Shown: positions 1 to 8,699 of the stretch, piece by piece
How positions within the stretch are numbered: position 1 is the stretch's first letter
Layout: each line of letters begins with the position of its first letter
DNA from: Hyphomonas atlantica corrig.
Lineage (GTDB): Bacteria; Pseudomonadota; Alphaproteobacteria; Caulobacterales; Hyphomonadaceae
Direction: 5' to 3'
NCBI RefSeq assembly: GCF_000682715.1
Contig: NZ_AWFH01000056.1
Location: 124,001-188,000 of the forward strand
DNA length: 64,000 nucleotides
The notes under the pieces: generated by a model
Told to the model about the DNA's origin: nothing
The model's database searches: none
Seen by the model: only the letters and a program-made list of their open reading frames with translations
Made by a program: the position numbers and the translations under genes

Positions 1-433
1 TCAGATCGCCGCCTTCGGCCAGTGCGTCGAGCCATTCCAGCATGTCCGGGTCGTCGGCATGCAGCTCGCGCAGTTCGTCGAGATCTGTCTCGCTGCCAAA
101 CTCCAGCGCGAGACCTGGCTCTTCTTCGGCATAGTCGTCGCCTCGAACCGGATCAGGTTGATCCCGGCCGGGTCGGACAGGGCGGCCGGGATTTGGGCTG
201 GAGCCGGGGGCGGCCGCTCTGGGCGGTTCGGGCTGGACCTGAACGGGTGCAGGTGCGGGCGGAGGCGGGGGGGCAGGCTCCTGGTCGATCGGGGCGGGCT
301 CAGGCGCTTCCACCGCTGGTTCGGGTGGCGCGCCGGCGGGCTCATCCATCGCATCATATTGGGCGCTGCAGGCGGCGAGGAGCGCGGCCAGCACAATTGC
401 GCCGAGGCCTGTCATGAATGAGTTGATCCGCAT
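1..433 (-). CDS. Proline-rich lipoprotein, 3' end cut by the window edge
   Basis: The frame opens with ATG at 433 and runs off the left edge without a stop, giving 144 visible residues. The N-terminus is a lipoprotein signal: MRIN, a hydrophobic stretch and a lipobox ending LLAAC, with the lipidated Cys at residue 22. Residues about 32-85 are dominated by Pro, Ala and Glu and form a probable disordered linker to the envelope. The visible C-terminal part is acidic. I do not recognise the family. Other open frames on both strands here give Arg/Pro-rich translations typical of shadows. The lipoprotein call is confident; the function is unknown. Confidence 0.6.
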   Translation of the reverse strand, partial: MRINSFMTGLGAIVLAALLAACSAQYDAMDEPAGAPPEPAVEAPEPAPIDQEPAPPPPPAPAPVQVQPEPPRAAAPGSSPNPGRPVRPGRDQPDPVRGDDYAEEEPGLALEFGSETDLDELRELHADDPDMLEWLDALAEGGDL

Positions 434-538
434 CACCATCCCCTTGGTTCCTGTGGTTAACAGGAAGTTACACGGGATTGGATGGCCTGCCAATTGAATG
501 CGGGTTCAACCGGGTGGCGCAGGGCGCAGGCGGGGCGA

Positions 539-1513
539 TCAGGCGGGCGTCAGCTGGAACCGGTACAGCATGGGATAATGATCTGATCCGCAGGGGCGCA
601 GGCGGTGGATGCCCAGCAATCTGAAATCATCCGTGACAAAGGCATGGTCCAGCGGCCAGGCCAGAAACGGGTTTTGCGCGCCATAGGAATTGTAGAGGCC
701 GCGTCCGCGTTTCGGATCGCAGAGGCCGGCATGTTGCTTGAACTCCTTTACCATCCAGGACCAGCCGACCTCGTTGAAGTCCCCGATCACCATGGCGGGG
801 CGGTGTTGCTCGCGCAGTTCATCGGCGACGATCATCAGCTCGTCATCAAGGTGCTGGGTGTCGTCGCGCGGGCGGGGCGGGCGCGGGTGGATGCAATAGA
901 GGCGCACTTCGCGGCCGTCCAAATCCATGTCCACGGTCAGGGAGGGGACATGGTCCTGACAGAAATACCGTTCCTGCACTTCGCTGACGGGATAGCGCGA
1001 ATAGAAGAGGAGGCCGTTATGGGCTTCCTTGTCGAGAAGGTATGTATGGGGATAATCTGCCTCCAGCGGAGAGAGGGCCTCTCGCCAGCGGGCATTGGTT
1101 TCCGAGAGGAAGACCACATCGGCCTCACTGTCACGGATGCGGGCCAGCACGGCGGCATGGTCTTCATTCTCCTGCAGCACATTGATCAGCAGCACGGAGA
1201 GCGGCGTGCCCGGCATGCCCGGCCGGGCGCGGCGCAGTTCGCGTTTTCGACCGGGCAGGTAGGGCCAGATATCCAGTGCACAGATGACCAGCGCGACCGC
1301 ATAGGTCATCAGCAGGGTGGCATTGCCGATCTCGCCTGCCGGATACAGCGCCAGATAGAGCAGCAGCGCGGCGAGCAGGATGAGGCAGGTTTGCAGGCGG
1401 CCATAAATCCAGACGCGCATCCACCAGATTTCGGTGCGCAGCTTTGGCGCGATGGCGGCAAACAGGCCCCACACGCCGATCAACACAAAGACAGGTTCGA
1501 TCAGGGCGAGCAT
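539..1513 (-). CDS. Endonuclease/exonuclease/phosphatase family protein with N-terminal membrane segments
   Basis: 324 residues. The first 90 or so contain hydrophobic helices (residues about 1-20, 40-60 and 66-84), so the protein is probably inner-membrane anchored with its catalytic domain after residue 105. That domain carries EEP landmarks: an SETNA motif with the metal-binding Glu, a GDFNEV motif and a terminal GSDHYP motif, all expected of Mg-dependent phosphodiesterases related to DNase I and exonuclease III. The true substrate (nucleic acid, phospholipid or sugar phosphate) cannot be read from sequence; membrane-anchored EEP proteins of this size are common in Proteobacteria and mostly uncharacterised. 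It stands alone, transcribed away from the palindrome-bearing region at 1.8 kb. Confidence 0.85.
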   Translation of the reverse strand: MLALIEPVFVLIGVWGLFAAIAPKLRTEIWWMRVWIYGRLQTCLILLAALLLYLALYPAGEIGNATLLMTYAVALVICALDIWPYLPGRKRELRRARPGMPGTPLSVLLINVLQENEDHAAVLARIRDSEADVVFLSETNARWREALSPLEADYPHTYLLDKEAHNGLLFYSRYPVSEVQERYFCQDHVPSLTVDMDLDGREVRLYCIHPRPPRPRDDTQHLDDELMIVADELREQHRPAMVIGDFNEVGWSWMVKEFKQHAGLCDPKRGRGLYNSYGAQNPFLAWPLDHAFVTDDFRLLGIHRLRPCGSDHYPMLYRFQLTPA

Positions 1514-1812
1514 GGGGAAGGGGCCTTTCCGGGCGGCGTGTGACGGGGTGTGTTGCCCTATCTACGCGTGAGACCGGAAGAGAGTTGCGTGCCCGCCGCA
1601 CGATCCGGGGGCAGATCACGCAGGTGTGATCTGTGTTCCCGTCAGCACAAACATCCGGACTGGCGCACGCCATCCGGGTATCCCGTATTCCCGGCCCCTG
1701 ATGGAACCGACAGCGCGGCGGGCGCCGTGGCGCTCCGCCTGATGATTTGTAGATGGCTACGGAGTGGAGCGTTACCGCCCGCCGCGCCGGAGATGCGGAA
1801 ATGAGGAGAGTT

Positions 1813-1916
1813 TGTCATCCCGGAAAGCGCCTCGCGCTTATCCGGGACCCACCCCGCAAGAAGGCACCCATGCTGCTGGGTCCCGGATATTTGCTCACGC
1901 AAATTCCGGGATGACA
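1813..1916. repeat. Nested REP-like palindrome
   Basis: Two nested perfect inverted repeats. The outer arms are TGTCATCCCGGAA (1813-1825) and TTCCGGGATGACA (1904-1916); the inner arms are TATCCGGGACCCA (1839-1851) and TGGGTCCCGGATA (1877-1889). This is the style of dispersed extragenic palindromes common in alphaproteobacterial chromosomes. Related GGGTCCCGG-type sequences occur downstream of lysK (about 62700). Confidence 0.75.
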
Positions 1917-1999
1917 GGCACGGGAACCCCGTGGGGCGGGTCATGACCCGCCAGCCCGCCCTACCGATTGCTGAGCGCGCGAGGCGATCACCACGCTGA

Positions 2000-2125
2000 C
2001 CCTGCAGGGCCATCACGCCCTTCGCCGACAAGGTCGGCGGCTTTCTGAAGGCCGAACAGGCCGCCCTCCCGACCCTCATCCAATGGTGCCACGCGAACGG
2101 GTATGGGTATTATGGTGATGTGTAG
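2000..2125 (+). pseudogene. Possible C-terminal gene remnant
   Basis: In the otherwise empty 1514-2161 interval, the plus-strand frame from 2000 to a TAG at 2123-2125 reads like the end of a protein: it contains FADKVGGFLKAEQAAL and WCHANGYGYYGDV with GC-rich codon use like the host's. A stop at 1997-1999 closes the frame upstream and there is no start codon. I do not recognise the family. It sits at the junction where GC content drops into the DUF262 cassette, so it may be what is left of a gene displaced by an insertion. The rest of the interval holds only the REP-like palindrome. Confidence 0.3.
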
Positions 2126-2161
2126 GGAAGGAAGTCAGAATTCCAAGAACACTTAGTTTAT

Positions 2162-3226
2162 TCAATCAAACAACGGGAGGGTGGAATCGTCTTTTGTTCT
2201 GATATTTGTTTCGATCTCCTCTCCGATGATTATGGCTCGAAGGATTTCACCGCGTCGAATTCTGTTTTTCCGGTCGTTTGCAGCTTGAACAGAAGCGCGA
2301 TCGAAAGCTTGAGCCATTCGGCTGTTCTCAAACATTCTGGTTGAATCTAGAGTAAGAAAAAAGTCGTCTAAACGCTCGTAGACAAGGTTGGGATTTAGTT
2401 GAATTGCTTCGAGGTTCAACAACTTGTCGAGTTCGACAATTACGTTCAGAAGATTGTTTTGCTGCCAAACTTTACTAGTTTCAGCAAACCCGCAGCTCTC
2501 AATAAATTCTACCACATTTTCGAACCGATTTCGAATTTCTGCCTCGTGAGGAAACTCATCGTTGTATATCTCTAAGTACTCTTGAAGCCGATCATCTCGG
2601 TTGAAGTATCCCTGCATCATTGTGATGATCAGAGTCAGAGCATAGCGTACATCTCCCATTCGCTTTAATTGTGCCGGTTTGAAGAAGCGTCGCGTTGCGA
2701 AAATATCGTTGAGAACTAATTGCTCTGCAAATGTCTTCAAAGGGCCGTCGTAGATCGCATTATTTATTTCCATCGCATTGAGGTTGTAAGAGGTGATGTT
2801 AATACGGCGGAATATTTCTACGATTTCCTTCAAAGGCGTATCTCCAAGATTTCTCACCACAACCGGGTACTCCAGAAATGCTCGTTTCTGGCTGTCGGTA
2901 AGATCTTTGTACGGAGGTAAGTCTGGAGGCAGTTTGAAGTCTGATGAGTCAGAAAAGTACTCAACGATTGTGGAAACTCGTTGTTGGCCGTCCACGATCA
3001 TCGTCGTGCCTTTGCCCGTGGCGGTATCAATTTCGCCGTTGCAAAAATAAATCTCAGGAAACGGATAACCGAGTAAAATTGTGTCGATAAGTCGAGCTTT
3101 GTCTTTCTGTGACCAGACCTTCCTCCTCTGAAATGCAGGCTTCGGGACTAAGCTGCCATCCTGCACATCTTTGATAATTTCATGAATTCTCTTACTTGAT
3201 GTCACGATGTTCATATTAGTATCCAC
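2162..3226 (-). CDS. DUF262-domain protein (GmrSD-N/ParB-like fold)
   Basis: 354 residues from a GTG at 3226; the ATG at 3214 (residue 5) is an equally good start and would begin just after the stop of the upstream gene instead of overlapping it by 11 bp. The N-terminal half is DUF262: FQRRKVW at 32-38 and the signature IVDGQQR at 77-83, equivalent to the DGQQR motif in SspE, GmrS and BrxU, where the domain uses nucleotide hydrolysis to control a nuclease. The C-terminal half is mainly helical, with no HNH/DUF1524 motif (no H-N-H, no NxxL...K nuclease pattern), so this is a stand-alone DUF262 protein. Base composition is markedly AT-richer than uvrB. It forms a two-gene unit with the NTase-like gene just upstream. 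A defence role is an inference. Confidence 0.75.
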   Translation of the reverse strand: MDTNMNIVTSSKRIHEIIKDVQDGSLVPKPAFQRRKVWSQKDKARLIDTILLGYPFPEIYFCNGEIDTATGKGTTMIVDGQQRVSTIVEYFSDSSDFKLPPDLPPYKDLTDSQKRAFLEYPVVVRNLGDTPLKEIVEIFRRINITSYNLNAMEINNAIYDGPLKTFAEQLVLNDIFATRRFFKPAQLKRMGDVRYALTLIITMMQGYFNRDDRLQEYLEIYNDEFPHEAEIRNRFENVVEFIESCGFAETSKVWQQNNLLNVIVELDKLLNLEAIQLNPNLVYERLDDFFLTLDSTRMFENSRMAQAFDRASVQAANDRKNRIRRGEILRAIIIGEEIETNIRTKDDSTLPLFD

Positions 3227-3827
3227 TCATCATGGTGTGTTTCGTGCCTTCCAGCTTTCTCTTCATAAAATAGTCGTTACGAAAAAGAGCGACAGAAACT
3301 TCAAGCTTTGATCCTATTGCATAGTCAGAAATTGCTACACTTTTCTCGCGCCATCGACGATACCATGGGTGACGGAAGGGTATTTGGTCTGCTCTCATCC
3401 AGCCACGATACAGGAATTCACTAAATTGGGAGAAGTCGCGAAAACTATATTTCCGAAAATACGGAAATCGGTCGTAAACGTCTTGCCAAATCGTATCGAA
3501 CAGCTGGGTAGATATGATCGTGATATCTACATCGGATTCTTCGGAGAAGGGGCGCCCCGGGAGCTTTATGATCTCACCGTTCAAGAGCTTAGGGGTCGGA
3601 GAGAAACCATATCTTGCAGATCCCATAATGTGTACGCAATCTTCGTCAACTCCAAACTGTCGGGCGGTTTCAGAAACCAGCTCATCACGCTCTTTACCGA
3701 AGATTCCAACGTCGCGGTGATTAATTGTCCATTCAAGGAAATCAAAACCTTGATCGGAGCTGATCACTTCCTTCAGCGATGAATAGGAAATTAGGGCCTC
3801 GATTGGGGTAGAAAACAAGATCGGCAA
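3216..3827 (-). CDS. Nucleotidyltransferase-like protein paired with DUF262
   Basis: 203 residues beginning at a TTG (3827); there is no in-frame ATG before residue 68, and an upstream stop lies at 3852-3854, so TTG or a rarer codon must start it. It carries a polymerase-beta-type nucleotidyltransferase signature: MGSARYGFSP (Gly69-Ser70) followed by ESDVDITII with acidic residues Asp99 and Asp101, and a possible third acid at Glu176 in SKLEVSVAL. The spacer between GS and DxD is longer than in minimal MNT antitoxin-type enzymes. The C-terminal part is rich in aromatic and Arg residues. Low GC matches the adjacent DUF262 gene, with which it is translationally coupled. It could adenylylate or otherwise modify a target or make a nucleotide signal; the substrate is unknown. 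Confidence 0.6.
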   Translation of the reverse strand: MPILFSTPIEALISYSSLKEVISSDQGFDFLEWTINHRDVGIFGKERDELVSETARQFGVDEDCVHIMGSARYGFSPTPKLLNGEIIKLPGRPFSEESDVDITIISTQLFDTIWQDVYDRFPYFRKYSFRDFSQFSEFLYRGWMRADQIPFRHPWYRRWREKSVAISDYAIGSKLEVSVALFRNDYFMKRKLEGTKHTMMSGY

Positions 3828-3895
3828 TTCGTTCGACTTTAAAATGGCATATTAGATGGCAACGATGAAAAGTCGAAAACAGGATTTACCAACAT

Positions 3896-6094
3896 CTACA
3901 GCCCCAGCTCCTCTTCCCTGAGCCGCTTCACTTCGTCCCTCAGACGCGCAGCCTCTTCGAACTCGAGGTTCGCGGCGGCTTCGCGCATTTGTTTTTCGAG
4001 GTCCGCGAGGACGGCTTTGAGGTTGTGGCCGGATTCACCTGCAAGTGGCAAGGCTTTTGTTTCCGCGACGCCGCGCGTCTTGCCTTTGGCCTTGTCCTTG
4101 CCGCGGCCGCGCGCGCGGGGCGTGTCGGATTTTTCGCCGAGCTCGCCGAGGATGTCGGCGACGGCGCGCTTGATCGTGGTCGGCGTGATGCCGTGTTCCT
4201 CATTATAGGCGATCTGTTTGGCGCGGCGGCGTTCGGTCTCCTCCATCGCGCGCTGCATGCTGCCCGTCACCTTGTCGGCATAGAGCACGACGCGGGCATC
4301 GGCATTCCGCGCCGCGCGGCCAATGGTCTGCACCAGGCTCGTCTCTGAACGGAGGAAGCCCTCCTTGTCCGCATCGAGGATGCCGACAAAGCCACATTCG
4401 GGAATGTCGAGCCCCTCGCGCAGGAGGTTGATGCCGACCAGAACATCAAACTCGCCAAGGCGCAGATCCCGGATGATCTCGATCCGCTCGATCGTGTCGA
4501 TGTCGGAATGCATGTAGCGCACCTTCACGCCATGCTCGTTGAGGAAGTCGGTCAGGTCTTCCGCCATTTTTTTCGTCAGGGTCGTGATCAGGCTGCGATA
4601 GCCCTTGGCGGCGACATCCTTGACCTCTGCCATGACATCATCGACCTGGTTGGCGCCATCCTTCGAGACGGGGCGCACCTCGACCGGCGGATCGATCAGG
4701 CCGGTCGGGCGGATCACCTGTTCCGTGAACACACCGCCGGTGCGGTCCAGCTCCCACGGGCCGGGCGTCGCCGAGACGTGCACCGTCTGCGGGCGCATCG
4801 CGTCCCATTCCTCGAATTTCAGGGGGCGGTTGTCCATGCAGGAGGGGAGGCGGAACCCGTATTCGGCCAGTGTGGATTTGCGGCTGAAGTCGCCTTTGTA
4901 CATGGCGCCGATTTGCGGCACGGTCTGGTGGCTCTCATCGGTGAAGACGAGGGCGTTGTCCGGCAGGTATTCGAACATGGTGGGCGGCGGGTCGCCCGGC
5001 TTGCGCCCGGTGAGGTAGCGGGAATAATTCTCGATGCCGTTGCAGCTGCCCGTGGCGGCGAGCATTTCGAGATCATATTGCGTGCGCTGCTGGATGCGCT
5101 GGGCCTCCAGCAATTTGCCGTGCTTTTCGAAATGGTCGATCGTCTGCTTCAGCTCCGCCTTGATCTTCTCGATCGCCTGGTTGAGCGTCGGGCGCGGCGT
5201 GACATAGTGGCTGTTCGCATAGATCTTGATCGCAGGCAGCTTCTGCATGGTGCGGCCAGTGAGGGGGTCGAACTCGGTGATGCTCTCCAACTCGTCGCCG
5301 AAGAAGGAGAGCTTCCAGGCGCGGTCCTCGAAGTGGGCAGGGTAAATGTCGACCACGTCGCCCTTCACGCGGAATGTGCCGCGGACGAAGTTCATGTCAT
5401 TGCGCGTATACTGGTTGGCGACGAGCTGTTCGGCCACGGTGCGCGGGTCAATGCGCTGGCCTTCTTCCAGTTTGAACGTCATTGAGGTGTAGGTCTCGAC
5501 CGAGCCGATGCCGTAGATGCACGAGACGGACGCCACGATGATCACGTCGTCGCGCTCAAGAATGGCGCGGGTGGCGGAGTGGCGCATCCGGTCGATGGCC
5601 TCGTTGATGGAGGATTCCTTCTCGATATAGAGGTCAGAGCGCGGCACATAGGCCTCGGGCTGGTAGTAATCGTAGTAGGAAACGAAATACTCGACCGAGT
5701 TCTCGGGGAAGAAGGATTTGAACTCGCCATAGAGCTGGGCGGCGAGCGTCTTGTTCGGCGCGAGGATCAGGGCCGGGCGCTGGGTCGCCTCGATGATCTT
5801 GGCCATGGTGAAGGTCTTGCCCGTGCCCGTCGCGCCGAGCAGCACCTGGTCGCGCTCGCCCGCGCCGATGCCCTCGACGAGTTCGGGGATCGCGGTGCGC
5901 TGGTCGCCCGCCGGCTCGTAGTCGGAATGCACCTTGAAGCGCTTGCCGCCCTCCAGCTTGACCCAGTCCCGGTCAGGCCGGTGCGGGGTCCAGTTGTCAG
6001 ACGGCAGGGCGCCCGCAGCATCGCGCGCGAACCCATCAAGCGAAAACACGCTGGGCGCTTCAGAAACGCCTTTCGGGGGAGGGGGAGGAGCCAT
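3896..6094 (-). CDS. uvrB: UvrABC excinuclease subunit B
   Basis: 732 residues, somewhat longer than typical UvrB (about 670) because of a Pro-rich N-terminal extension of roughly 50 residues and a basic linker near the C-terminus. UvrB is the damage-verifying helicase of nucleotide excision repair, loaded by UvrA and recruiting UvrC for incision. Visible motifs: Walker A GATGTGKT at about 87-94, the beta-hairpin region with [17 protein letters not shown] as the DEAD-type box, helicase motif VI with QTIGRAARN, and a C-terminal UVR motif ([13 protein letters not shown]) that binds UvrC. The start is ATG at 6094. It is GC-rich like the rest of the chromosome, in contrast to the AT-rich genes on both sides. 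Confidence 0.98.
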   Translation of the reverse strand: MAPPPPPKGVSEAPSVFSLDGFARDAAGALPSDNWTPHRPDRDWVKLEGGKRFKVHSDYEPAGDQRTAIPELVEGIGAGERDQVLLGATGTGKTFTMAKIIEATQRPALILAPNKTLAAQLYGEFKSFFPENSVEYFVSYYDYYQPEAYVPRSDLYIEKESSINEAIDRMRHSATRAILERDDVIIVASVSCIYGIGSVETYTSMTFKLEEGQRIDPRTVAEQLVANQYTRNDMNFVRGTFRVKGDVVDIYPAHFEDRAWKLSFFGDELESITEFDPLTGRTMQKLPAIKIYANSHYVTPRPTLNQAIEKIKAELKQTIDHFEKHGKLLEAQRIQQRTQYDLEMLAATGSCNGIENYSRYLTGRKPGDPPPTMFEYLPDNALVFTDESHQTVPQIGAMYKGDFSRKSTLAEYGFRLPSCMDNRPLKFEEWDAMRPQTVHVSATPGPWELDRTGGVFTEQVIRPTGLIDPPVEVRPVSKDGANQVDDVMAEVKDVAAKGYRSLITTLTKKMAEDLTDFLNEHGVKVRYMHSDIDTIERIEIIRDLRLGEFDVLVGINLLREGLDIPECGFVGILDADKEGFLRSETSLVQTIGRAARNADARVVLYADKVTGSMQRAMEETERRRAKQIAYNEEHGITPTTIKRAVADILGELGEKSDTPRARGRGKDKAKGKTRGVAETKALPLAGESGHNLKAVLADLEKQMREAAANLEFEEAARLRDEVKRLREEELGL

Positions 6095-6151
6095 GCCGCC
6101 AGATATGGGGCGAGCGAGGGGAGGTGTCTAGGGTGTTCTTGTTGTGTTCGG

Positions 6152-6535
6152 CTATGCGGAGGCGAAGTTTGCATCACGGCGCCGTTGCCGTTTTATGCGT
6201 TCCAGCATTTCGGGTTTGGTCAGCTTAGCTGGCAAAGTAGAGCGGGTTTCAAACAGTTCCTTGAAGATTGCCTGAAGGTCTTGCTTAGTGACTTTGCGGG
6301 CAAGAGCATTCAATTCGGCGTCGAACTTTGAGGGCTCTGCTTTCAGTTCTTTCAACTTTCGGGTCAAACTAACATAGTCTTTCGCAGCAGAAGGCAGCTT
6401 CTGCTTCTTTAGGAATGCGCTGAACTCCAAGATAGACATTGCGCCAAACCTCTTAAGTGCTTTCTCAAGAGCCTCAGCGTCAGCTGTACTGATTTCTAGA
6501 GTGTTAATCTTTCCAATCAGTTCTGTAATTTTCAT
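6152..6535 (-). CDS. Small charged protein coupled to the ParA-like ATPase
   Basis: 127 residues, Lys/Glu-rich, predicted mostly helical (MKITELIGKINTLEIS..., ending KRQRRRDANFASA with a strongly basic tail). No membrane segment or known motif. Its ATG at 6535 lies inside the 3' end of the upstream ParA-like gene (32-bp overlap), and a GGAGA ribosome binding site within that gene sits 8 nt before the start, so the two are translationally coupled. The AT-rich composition matches the partner. By analogy with ParA systems it could be a partner that binds DNA or stimulates ATP hydrolysis, but this is inference only. The gene ends 57 bp before uvrB on the same strand. Confidence 0.6.
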   Translation of the reverse strand: MKITELIGKINTLEISTADAEALEKALKRFGAMSILEFSAFLKKQKLPSAAKDYVSLTRKLKELKAEPSKFDAELNALARKVTKQDLQAIFKELFETRSTLPAKLTKPEMLERIKRQRRRDANFASA

Positions 6536-7667
6536 CTTTTAGTCTCCGCAGAAGAATACCAGTAGCACGTTTGAAAACGCGTCTTGCTTCGCCGCTGACA
6601 TAGTAGGCGATTTGGTCAGAATGCTGTGAGATAGATGACCGGTCTGGGATTCGTGCATTTCTAAGAACGAGTCCTTCTCTATGCCATGTATCTGAAACGG
6701 CATCTTCCACTGCCTCCAACTGCTCCAGTTCGGAGGGTTTGAACTTTGGAACTCGTCTGTTCGGTGGGTCTTGATCTATCATCGTGGGAATAACTCCCAA
6801 AAGGTTCAGGTAGGGGAAGAGTTCTGCGCGGTGTTCCTCAAACTCCTTTGATAGGTACCCGACAGCCTGCGCCGAGGGCTCATCTAATATCACTGGTATC
6901 ACAACGTGCGTGGATGCGCACAAGGCGTTTATGGTGCTCGTGGTAAATCTGGGGCCGCAGTCAATAATTATGATATCCCAGTCATTCTGACAAAGGGGGT
7001 CGTGCAAAATCCGCTTCATCGCGAAACGAATATCGTAGGAGGACCCATCGGCTGCCCAATTTGCAAATAACTCCATCTCATCACGGAATAAAATGTAGTG
7101 AGCAGCCAATAGGCCTATGTTGGGGTGGCCGTCGAAACGGTGAATGTGCTGTCGCACCTCGGAGTAGGGGCGATCTTCCAACAATAGATACGAGTTTGCA
7201 TCCAGGCGATCTTTATTCATTGAGGAGGCTACCATTAAGGAAAGCGTGCCTTGGTAGTCGAAATCTACGAAAAGTACTCTTGCGCCTTTGGTTTCAAGGT
7301 GAGCTCCCACGTTAGCGGCTACAGTAGTCTTTCCTACTCCCCCCTTCATGTTGATGAATGAGATTATGGGTGTGGAAACATCCGGCTTTTCCATTGGTTC
7401 TATGGAGCCCATACTCCGTTCGCGCAGCCAAACTTCTCTAAGTACTCGAGCCCGTTTTGGTGCGAGCACACTTGATCGCGTTTTGGTTCCAAACAGGCTT
7501 TTGAAAAAGCTTGTGAATCCGAACCAAGCGGACAGGATCCTTTGCAGTAGACCGCCAACAATAAGTATAGCTGCTAGAGACAACGATATAATGGGCCAAT
7601 AGGACTCTGGAATGAAAGATGCGTACTGTTCGAGAAATTGAATTATGTTGTGCTGAATATCTTCCAT
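6504..7667 (-). CDS. Membrane-anchored ParA/MinD-type P-loop ATPase
   Basis: 387 residues from ATG 7667, preceded by GGGGGAG; a GTG at 7679 would add four residues. Residues about 20-42 form one hydrophobic transmembrane segment (YWPIISLSLAAILIVGGLL), followed by a basic linker and, from about residue 100, a ParA-type ATPase with the deviant Walker A KGGVGKTTVAANV, DFDYQGTLS (Walker A') and IIIDCGPR (Walker B). ParA/MinD ATPases normally cycle on DNA or membrane by dimerisation; a covalent N-terminal membrane anchor is uncommon. It is not in a parABS context and there is no parB nearby. AT-rich composition suggests acquisition by transfer. The role could be defence, localisation or partition of a mobile element; unknown. 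Confidence 0.75.
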   Translation of the reverse strand: MEDIQHNIIQFLEQYASFIPESYWPIISLSLAAILIVGGLLQRILSAWFGFTSFFKSLFGTKTRSSVLAPKRARVLREVWLRERSMGSIEPMEKPDVSTPIISFINMKGGVGKTTVAANVGAHLETKGARVLFVDFDYQGTLSLMVASSMNKDRLDANSYLLLEDRPYSEVRQHIHRFDGHPNIGLLAAHYILFRDEMELFANWAADGSSYDIRFAMKRILHDPLCQNDWDIIIIDCGPRFTTSTINALCASTHVVIPVILDEPSAQAVGYLSKEFEEHRAELFPYLNLLGVIPTMIDQDPPNRRVPKFKPSELEQLEAVEDAVSDTWHREGLVLRNARIPDRSSISQHSDQIAYYVSGEARRVFKRATGILLRRLKDENYRTDWKD

Positions 7668-7787
7668 ATGCTCCCCCACTAGAGGTAGATAAGCATCAAG
7701 AAGAGTTCTCGTGAAGTACTCTGTGTAGGTGAAAGAGTATGTTTCGAACTCGCCTGATGGCGATTACACAAAATTGAGGCGAGCTAA

Positions 7788-8225
7788 ATGCCCCCCCTCA
7801 CTCAATCCCGTATCGAGACTGTCCGTCGTCATATGGCGTTGGAGGTGACGCATGACTGGGACGCGGTTTTGGAGACGTTTTAGCATCTGCGGTATGAGAT
7901 GCATGGGGGCGGGCAGGTGTTTGACGGGGCGGAGGCCGTGCGTCGCTATTTCGAGCTGTCGCGCACGCCCTTCCCGGACCAGGACAATGAAATCATCTCG
8001 ATTGCCGCCGATGAGGCGGCCGACACGGTGCTGGTCGAATTCTGGTTAACCGGCACGCATACCGGCCCATTGAGGGTGGGGGACCGGGTGATCCCGCCCA
8101 CCGGGCACAACTTCAGGGTGCGGATGGCGGCCTCGTTCGAGTTCGCCCCTGGCAGCGACAAGATAATTTGCGAAAGACCCTATTTTGATCAGGGCGCAGT
8201 TCTACGTGGGCTAAAGCTTGCATAA
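7788..8225 (+). pseudogene. SnoaL/NTF2-like protein gene with in-frame TAG
   Basis: Reading from ATG 7788, the protein starts MPPLTQSRIETVRRHMALEV, reaches a TAG at 7881-7883 after 31 codons, and continues in the same frame for 113 codons through QVFDGAEAVRRYF, FPDQDNEIISIAADE, VEFWLTGTHTGP to a stop at 8223-8225. Both halves are coding-like and together give the length and order of a SnoaL-like (NTF2-fold) small protein, family members of which act as polyketide cyclases or isomerases or have unknown roles. A single G-to-T or C-to-T change in a GAG or CAG codon would explain the TAG. It could be a pseudogene, a sequencing error or a readthrough site; an internal ATG at 7899 would express only the C-terminal part. 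Confidence 0.65.
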
Positions 8226-8291
8226 GTAACTATGCCCTGTACACATTCGTTAAGGGCTGGAAACCACTATAACGTCAAGCGTTGGACCCTG

Positions 8292-8648
8292 ATGACCGAC
8301 TTCGCAAATTTCAACCCTGACTTCGGTCGGGGCCTTCCTGAATTGCCACACAATGATGTTGTGCAGGATAACGTATCCGCCTGGATCGTTCTGGACGACT
8401 ACACACAGGCCCGCAGCGTGCAGGTGCGCGATATCTGCGCAAAGGGCGCGTGGCTGCAAGTCGGGGGCTGGGGCAACCTTCCCGACACGTTTTACCTGCT
8501 CGTGAAAACCACACCGGGCGATGCAAGTTTCCGCGTCGAGTGCGTTCAGCACTTGCGTCAGGATGAAGTGGTGGGCGTGAAGTTTCGCCGCCCCCTGTCG
8601 CCGGCATTGCTGGCCGGAGTGGTGCGGCAACAGCCGGAAGACCTGTAG
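8292..8648 (+). CDS. PilZ-like domain protein
   Basis: 118 residues from ATG 8292; an in-frame ATG at 8232 would add 20 poorly conserved-looking residues, and neither start has a strong ribosome binding site. The pattern RSVQVRDICAKGAWLQV followed by VKFRRPLSP resembles the PilZ beta-barrel (RxxxR replaced by a weaker basic pattern, then a D/NxSxxG-like DICAKG). PilZ domains bind cyclic di-GMP and regulate motility, adhesion or polysaccharide; loss of the canonical RxxxR suggests that c-di-GMP binding may be absent. A possible terminator follows. A diguanylate cyclase is encoded elsewhere in the window (58.3-59.1 kb). Confidence 0.55.
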   Translation: MTDFANFNPDFGRGLPELPHNDVVQDNVSAWIVLDDYTQARSVQVRDICAKGAWLQVGGWGNLPDTFYLLVKTTPGDASFRVECVQHLRQDEVVGVKFRRPLSPALLAGVVRQQPEDL

Positions 8649-8676
8649 CAGGACAGGCGAGGGCCACGCCCTGCGA

Positions 8677-8699
8677 GGCGGCGCTTATGCGCCGTCTTT
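8677..8699 (+). terminator. Hairpin after the PilZ-like gene
   Basis: GGCGGCGC / GCGCCGTC arms (7 of 8 paired) around a TTAT loop, then TTT. The loop holds the TAA stop of the convergent small gene, so it may serve both directions. Confidence 0.45.

Noticed and set aside
490-530. GGTTCAA-like stretch suggesting a tRNA T-arm
   Set aside because: No acceptor stem or anticodon arm can be drawn around it. I found no tRNA or rRNA gene in the window.
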